Shown here piece by piece: positions 5,889 to 9,248 of a stretch of 9,248 nucleotides of DNA (position 1 is its first letter; each line of letters opens with the position of its first letter). The translations under genes and the position numbers were made by a program. Below the pieces are notes generated by a model. The model was given only the letters and a program-made list of their open reading frames with translations. It was not told the DNA's origin and made no database searches. The stretch is taken from assembly GCA_014728785.1 (NCBI GenBank), contig WJKZ01000182.1:1-9248 (forward strand), in the 5' to 3' direction. This DNA is from Candidatus Omnitrophota bacterium. Its GTDB lineage: Bacteria > Omnitrophota > Gorgyraeia > Duberdicusellales > 4484-171.

Positions 5889-6181
5889 TTACGGAGCAAA
5901 ATTATCTGTCCAGGTACCGTCCTGATCCAAAGCCATAGCCTCACCGGCATTAGGGGTGCCTGCGGCTCTGTTGCGGCAATGGTAAATGTATCGGAAGCAG
6001 CCCTGGTGGTTACATAAGCCCAATCATTGTCGGTATCGACATCGGCAGGCTCAACATAGCTTCCCGGGGTAGCATCATAGGTACCGTCAGTAACAGCAGT
6101 ATAAGTATTGTTTTCTGCCCTGCACATCTTCTCTGCCCGGGCAATAAGGCTCATGCTGTGTTTTGCTTTACCTTTCTTAAA
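5889..6181 (-). pseudogene. pseudopilin remnant, N-terminus lost and frameshifted
   Basis: Read on the - strand, 6178 down to 5969 encodes a clear pseudopilin mid-section: 'HSMSLIARAEKMCRAENN', then 'TYTAVTDGTYD', 'DNDWAYVTT' and 'SDTFTIAAT'. The frame then breaks at about 5966-5972. Restoring one base gives 'RAAGTPNAGEAMALDQDGTW' followed by 'TDNFAP' and a TAA at 5889-5891, the expected end of a pilin-type protein. Upstream, all three frames were checked for the hydrophobic prepilin helix and GFTLIEL-type cleavage site; none is present before the basic 'KKGKAK'. So the gene has lost its start and carries a single-base deletion. Its good codon-level preservation points to recent decay; a sequencing or assembly error could explain the frameshift but not the missing N-terminus. 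It lies opposite in orientation to all other genes here. Confidence 0.75.
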
Positions 6182-6301
6182 AGGTTGTAACATGCTAAGG
6201 GTGAGACAACTTTTAAAACTAGATATGTCAAGGAGAAACGTTAGCCCTTCAGAGAATCTATTTGTGATTTTGTTCCTGCAAAACACCGCCTATTTTTTAG
6301 A

Positions 6302-6330
6302 TTGACAACCATGAAGGTCGCTTCTATACT
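6302..6330 (+). promoter_or_regulatory. near-consensus sigma70-type promoter of the SGNH/TPR gene
   Basis: TTGACA (6302-6307), a 17-base spacer, then TATACT (6325-6330): 11 of 12 consensus bases at ideal spacing. Predicted start is near 6337, leaving a leader of about 58 bases before the ATG at 6395. Confidence 0.8.
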
Positions 6331-6394
6331 TTCATAAAAAGATTGTGTTATATTTGTTTTTTGTTCCCGCGCCTCCCCAAAAAATTCCAGGAAA

Positions 6395-8056
6395 ATGAAG
6401 AGAAAGGCCGTCAAAAGAGTAACATTAATACTATTTGGGGTAATAATTTCTATTATATTGCTTGAATTAACTTTGCGTATGGTAGGGGGAGTTATTCTTT
6501 TGAAAAGGGGCCTTCAAGACAAAGCTATTGGGGAAAGAAAGAATACCTACGTAATAATTTGCCTGGGAGAGTCCACAACAGCTTGCGGCGGAGAAGATGC
6601 ATATCCTGCACAGCTGGAGGAGATTTTAAACCAGAAAACCAGGGATGTTAATTTCAGAGTTATTAACAGAGGCCGCGACGGCACCAATTCAGCCTTTATC
6701 CTTAACGATTTAGAAGAGGAATTAAATAAATACAAACCGGACATTGTCGTTGTCATGATGGGAATAAACGACCGGGGATTCCCGGTAATTGCTTATAAAG
6801 ACACCCCCATGGTTAAGCTGAAACTTTTTTTACGCAGCTGCCGGACATATAAACTTTTCAGATTGGCTTTTTTAAGTTCCAGAAAAATGAAGGGTGAGAG
6901 CCGGGTGTGGGAAGGGGGAGGCCTTAAGGAGAGCAAAAAGGAAGCCGCCGCTTTGTTTACCGGGGTTTTCGGAGAGGACTCTTCAAAAGAAAATGTTTAT
7001 CCTCAACTTCTGCAAGATGCTGAAGACAAGGCATCTTCATTTCAGAAGAGAATAGACCAGGAAAAACCCGCACCCCGGGATGTTTTAGAGGAGAAAAAAG
7101 AAAATTTAACGGGAGAGGAGGGGGATCTGAACAAAATATATAGCAAGATAGAAGATATCCGGAGTGGCAAGAGGATAGCTTATTTTGAAAAAAATATAGA
7201 GTTTTTTGCGGCAGAAGAAGATAACCCTTTCAATAAGTACCTTGAATATCGGGATAAAGGGGATATGGACGAGGCAAACAGGGTTTTAGAAGAAACTATT
7301 AAAGACAATCCCCGGGAACCAGCCACATATGCGCAATTGGCAAATAGTTATATAGACCAGGGTAGATATGAGGAGGCCGAGCGGATTCTTAAAAAATTAC
7401 TGGAGCTGACTCCGAACGATGCAGGTACTTATACCCTGATGGGGAAATGTTATACAAACAGCAACCGGCTTGATGAGGCGGAGGAGGTGTTAAAAAAAGC
7501 CCTGAGATTAAATCCCGATTGTCTAAATACATATAGGGAGTTTTATCGCTGTTATGACTGCCAGAATAGACTGGATAAATTAGAAGGATTATTGAAGCCC
7601 CTTCAGAAGCTTGCAGAAAAAAAGCCCCGGGATGAGATGATTTACCGTTTAGCCGGCCGTTTTTGTTATTTGCTCGGCAAACAACACGAGGCTCAAAAAT
7701 ATATGGAAAAAGCAAAGAAGCTGGACTTAGATTATTATAACCCCATGACAAAACATAATTATCGGAAATTAAAAGACATGGTTTTAGACAGAGACATATA
7801 TCTTCTCTGTGTCCAGTATCCTACCCGCAGTATAGAACCTCTGAAAAAAATTTTCGATTCCGGTCGGGGTATAATTTTTGTAGATAATGAGGATATTTTT
7901 AAAAAGGCAATAAACGAAGAAGGGTACGGTGACTATTTTCAGGATAATTTTGCCGGTGATTTCGGACATGCTACAAAAAAAGGCAACAAGCTTCTGGCCG
8001 GCAATATCGCAGGAGTTATTTTAAAAGAAGTATTAGGCTCAGGCACTGGAGACTAA
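6395..8056 (+). CDS. membrane-anchored SGNH/GDSL hydrolase-like protein with an internal TPR domain
   Basis: A 553-residue protein. Residues 9-35 are a hydrophobic N-terminal anchor after a basic start, so the rest is probably periplasmic. SGNH blocks are readable: block I 'LGESTT' with Ser60 as likely nucleophile, block II 'VINRGRDG' (89-96), block III 'MGINDR' with Asn125, and block V 'GDFGH' with Asp522 and His525. Between blocks III and V lie about 390 residues: a basic segment, a charged helical region (~195-275), then TPR repeats (~277-446), best in 'ATYAQLANSYIDQGRYEEAE' and 'GTYTLMGKCYTNSNRLDEAE'; the fourth is degenerate. The final ~85 residues return to the hydrolase fold ('IYLLCVQYP', 'IIFVDNEDIF', block V). 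SGNH enzymes are esterases, lipases or O-acetyl-group enzymes; a cell-surface polysaccharide or lipid substrate is inferred. The ribosome binding site is poor (AGGA only 2 bases from ATG), but the start fits the membrane anchor and lies under a strong promoter. Confidence 0.87.
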   Translation: MKRKAVKRVTLILFGVIISIILLELTLRMVGGVILLKRGLQDKAIGERKNTYVIICLGESTTACGGEDAYPAQLEEILNQKTRDVNFRVINRGRDGTNSAFILNDLEEELNKYKPDIVVVMMGINDRGFPVIAYKDTPMVKLKLFLRSCRTYKLFRLAFLSSRKMKGESRVWEGGGLKESKKEAAALFTGVFGEDSSKENVYPQLLQDAEDKASSFQKRIDQEKPAPRDVLEEKKENLTGEEGDLNKIYSKIEDIRSGKRIAYFEKNIEFFAAEEDNPFNKYLEYRDKGDMDEANRVLEETIKDNPREPATYAQLANSYIDQGRYEEAERILKKLLELTPNDAGTYTLMGKCYTNSNRLDEAEEVLKKALRLNPDCLNTYREFYRCYDCQNRLDKLEGLLKPLQKLAEKKPRDEMIYRLAGRFCYLLGKQHEAQKYMEKAKKLDLDYYNPMTKHNYRKLKDMVLDRDIYLLCVQYPTRSIEPLKKIFDSGRGIIFVDNEDIFKKAINEEGYGDYFQDNFAGDFGHATKKGNKLLAGNIAGVILKEVLGSGTGD

Positions 8057-8137
8057 CAGTTTCGATAAAAGAGATGGCCGAACCGGCATCCCCTCAGCGG
8101 CGGAATGTTTTTAAGAGAAGGCTGGCATTTAAGTTTA

Positions 8138-8182
8138 GGCTTTTTGGTTTTAAATAGCACCAAAGGCCACCCCCTGTTTTTT
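8138..8182 (+). terminator. probable terminator after the SGNH/TPR gene
   Basis: TTTGGT (8143-8148) and ACCAAA (8159-8164) form a 6-bp stem over a 10-base loop, extended by GGC/GCC (8138-8140, 8166-8168) across a small internal loop. TTTTTT follows at 8177-8182, 8 bases past the stem. It sits between the stop codon and the next promoter, where a terminator is expected; the gap before the T-run weakens the call. Confidence 0.42.
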
Positions 8183-8215
8183 AATTGCCGTTTTCGGAGA
8201 GGTAATTTTTTAAAA

Positions 8216-8244
8216 TTGACTAATTTCAGGTAAAAGGGTATTAT
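8216..8244 (+). promoter_or_regulatory. near-consensus promoter of the coiled-coil membrane protein gene
   Basis: TTGACT (8216-8221), 17-base spacer, TATTAT (8239-8244): 10 of 12 consensus bases. Predicted start near 8251 gives a leader of about 32 bases. GGTGGAG (8268-8274 region) lies 8 bases before the ATG and serves as ribosome binding site. Confidence 0.72.
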
Positions 8245-8282
8245 TTATTTTAAGAACGGGATTTTCCGGTGGAGAAACAAAG

Positions 8283-9167
8283 ATGATTTTCTTGATAGAC
8301 TTTAGCCGTTATTTTGGATTGGCCGCGGTCTCTCTGCTTATACTTTCGGGGGCGGTGTGGTTGTTTGTGGCCTATCGGCTCCGAATCCAGAAAGGGGAGA
8401 TTGATTTTTCAATTAAACAATTACAGATTTACCTTCATCTTGTCGGCAGTCCTTCTGTGGAGATAGACAGAAAGAGTATTTTAGAAAATGCCGGCAGAGA
8501 AGTAAAAGGGCTGGTCTCAGAGAGGGAGATGATAAAGGAAAAAATATCAACATTGCCGGCCCGCGAAGGAGGCAATGCTAAAGTTTCCGGGGAAGAAGAA
8601 GCTTACCGCAAAAAGCACAAAGATAACATCAACAAGATTGAAAGTCTGAACCATAATATTGGTTTAATAAGTGAGAAGATAGACATAGTAAACAGACAGA
8701 TCGGGCAGGAAACCTTAATTAAAAACAAGGCCCTCCTTTTTATAAAGATATCGTTTTTCCTTCTGTTGTACTGCATATTCTGGTGGACAGGTATTAAGAT
8801 TTTTCCTATCCAGGAATCATTTATATCTTATGGAGCAGCTTTAAGCATTTTAGCTTTGGCAGCACTATGGTTTTTGGCAACCAGTATTTGCAGTATAAGT
8901 TGGTATGTAGTAAAAGAGAAAGAAAGAGAATATGAACCAGCCGCAGTTCTTAAGAGGGAGAGGTCAGTTATGGCAGGAGTAGTCGCGGCCAGTATTTTTA
9001 TATTCTTGCTGGCACATTCAGGTATAATAGAAGGGACAGAGCAAAAGAAAAAAATAATTGACAGTGCCGTTATGCTGTTTATTTTCGGCTACCCGGCATA
9101 TCTGTTGTACCGTTTATTCGGGTGGGTGAATGAACGTATTCTTATAGAAAAAGAAGGAGGACAGTAA
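8283..9167 (+). CDS. membrane protein with long coiled-coil loop, family not recognised
   Basis: I do not recognise this 294-residue protein. It has a first membrane segment at about 9-32, then some 117 polar residues (33-149) rich in Lys, Glu, Ile and Leu that look like a coiled coil broken by a Gly-rich turn ('AREGGNAKVSG', 93-103): helix ~60-91 and helix ~104-148, perhaps folding back as an antiparallel hairpin. Four more hydrophobic segments follow at about 150-170, 181-209, 229-247 and 260-279, separated by short charged loops, and the tail is 'ILIEKEGGQ'. No catalytic motif, cysteine pair or lipobox was found. The layout resembles a membrane scaffold or signalling-type protein, but no function is assigned. 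It has its own promoter and a GGAG ribosome binding site, and no partner gene within the window; what follows lies beyond the right edge. Confidence 0.8.
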   Translation: MIFLIDFSRYFGLAAVSLLILSGAVWLFVAYRLRIQKGEIDFSIKQLQIYLHLVGSPSVEIDRKSILENAGREVKGLVSEREMIKEKISTLPAREGGNAKVSGEEEAYRKKHKDNINKIESLNHNIGLISEKIDIVNRQIGQETLIKNKALLFIKISFFLLLYCIFWWTGIKIFPIQESFISYGAALSILALAALWFLATSICSISWYVVKEKEREYEPAAVLKRERSVMAGVVAASIFIFLLAHSGIIEGTEQKKKIIDSAVMLFIFGYPAYLLYRLFGWVNERILIEKEGGQ

Positions 9168-9248
9168 AGCCAAGTCTGCTTGGTGAGGATTCCGCTTGGT
9201 CGCGAAAGGCAGGTAGTTGGCAGTTACACTTCCCTTACCCCGCGGTAT
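9168..9248 (+). repeat. short hairpin and direct repeat at the right edge
   Basis: Immediately after the last stop codon, CCAAG-TCTG-CTTGG (9170-9183) forms a 5-bp stem, and GCTTGGT recurs at 9178-9184 and 9194-9200. No T-run follows and no gene start is visible before the window ends, so this may be the beginning of a repeat unit or a weak terminator; it cannot be decided here. Confidence 0.3.

Larger units (their letters stand above)
5739..6394. other. intergenic stretch with a pilin remnant and a promoter
   Basis: These 656 bases carry no intact gene. From left to right they hold a weak terminator-like hairpin, a - strand pseudopilin remnant (5889-6181), about 120 bases with no recognisable content, and the promoter and leader of the SGNH/TPR gene. 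The open frames present on both strands translate to low-similarity sequence outside the remnant. Confidence 0.6.

Noticed and set aside
5775..6017. A + strand frame of 80 codons over the pseudopilin remnant.
   Set aside because: It is antisense to a region whose - strand clearly encodes pilin sequence and has no motif or ribosome binding site of its own.
9168..9248. Right-edge repeats considered as the start of a CRISPR array.
   Set aside because: The 7-base repeat copies are too short and too closely spaced, and no cas gene is present.

Overview
The window is a 9.2 kb stretch of AT-leaning bacterial chromosome, almost entirely on the + strand. The yicC-gmk-rpoZ order at the left end is a bacterial housekeeping cluster. 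Together with a DUF4190/pseudopilin protein, a leftover pseudopilin with a typical C-terminal 'GEAMALDQDGTW' tail, a permease fused to PTS EIIA, and TPR/ankyrin proteins, it suggests an uncultured PVC-type lineage such as Omnitrophota (former OP3). That assignment is inference from gene style; there is no rRNA or other phylogenetic marker here.

Left third (1-2271): the 3' part of yicC overlaps gmk by 4 bases (ATGA). rpoZ follows 21 bases later behind a good ribosome binding site. Then come tRNA-Cys(GCA) and tRNA-Leu(UAA), a small degenerate GIY-YIG gene whose stop codon lies inside the next tRNA, tRNA-Val(GAC, with encoded CCA), and tRNA-Asp(GUC) behind its own consensus promoter. This block is RNA turnover, GMP phosphorylation, transcription and translation housekeeping.

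Middle (2272-5738): an extended -10 promoter drives a 614-residue amino acid permease carrying a C-terminal PTS EIIA domain with its active-site histidine. After a hairpin-rich intergenic stretch there is a small exported ankyrin-repeat protein, then a protein joining a DUF4190 membrane domain to a pseudopilin-like stalk and C-domain without a prepilin cleavage site.

Right part (5739-9248): a 656-base gap holds the remains of a pseudopilin gene on the - strand, which lacks its N-terminal region and is frameshifted. It is followed by a near-perfect sigma70-type promoter and a membrane-anchored SGNH/GDSL hydrolase-like protein in which a TPR array sits between catalytic blocks III and V. A likely terminator and another near-consensus promoter separate it from an unrecognised membrane protein with a long coiled-coil loop. 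From the permease onward each gene or gene pair seems to have its own promoter, so these look like independent envelope or cell-surface functions rather than one operon. No mobile element, CRISPR array or phage gene was seen. The most unusual items are the three domain fusions or insertions (APC-EIIA, DUF4190-pseudopilin, TPR-in-SGNH), the degenerate GIY-YIG gene locked to a tRNA, and the hairpin cluster at 4316-4439.
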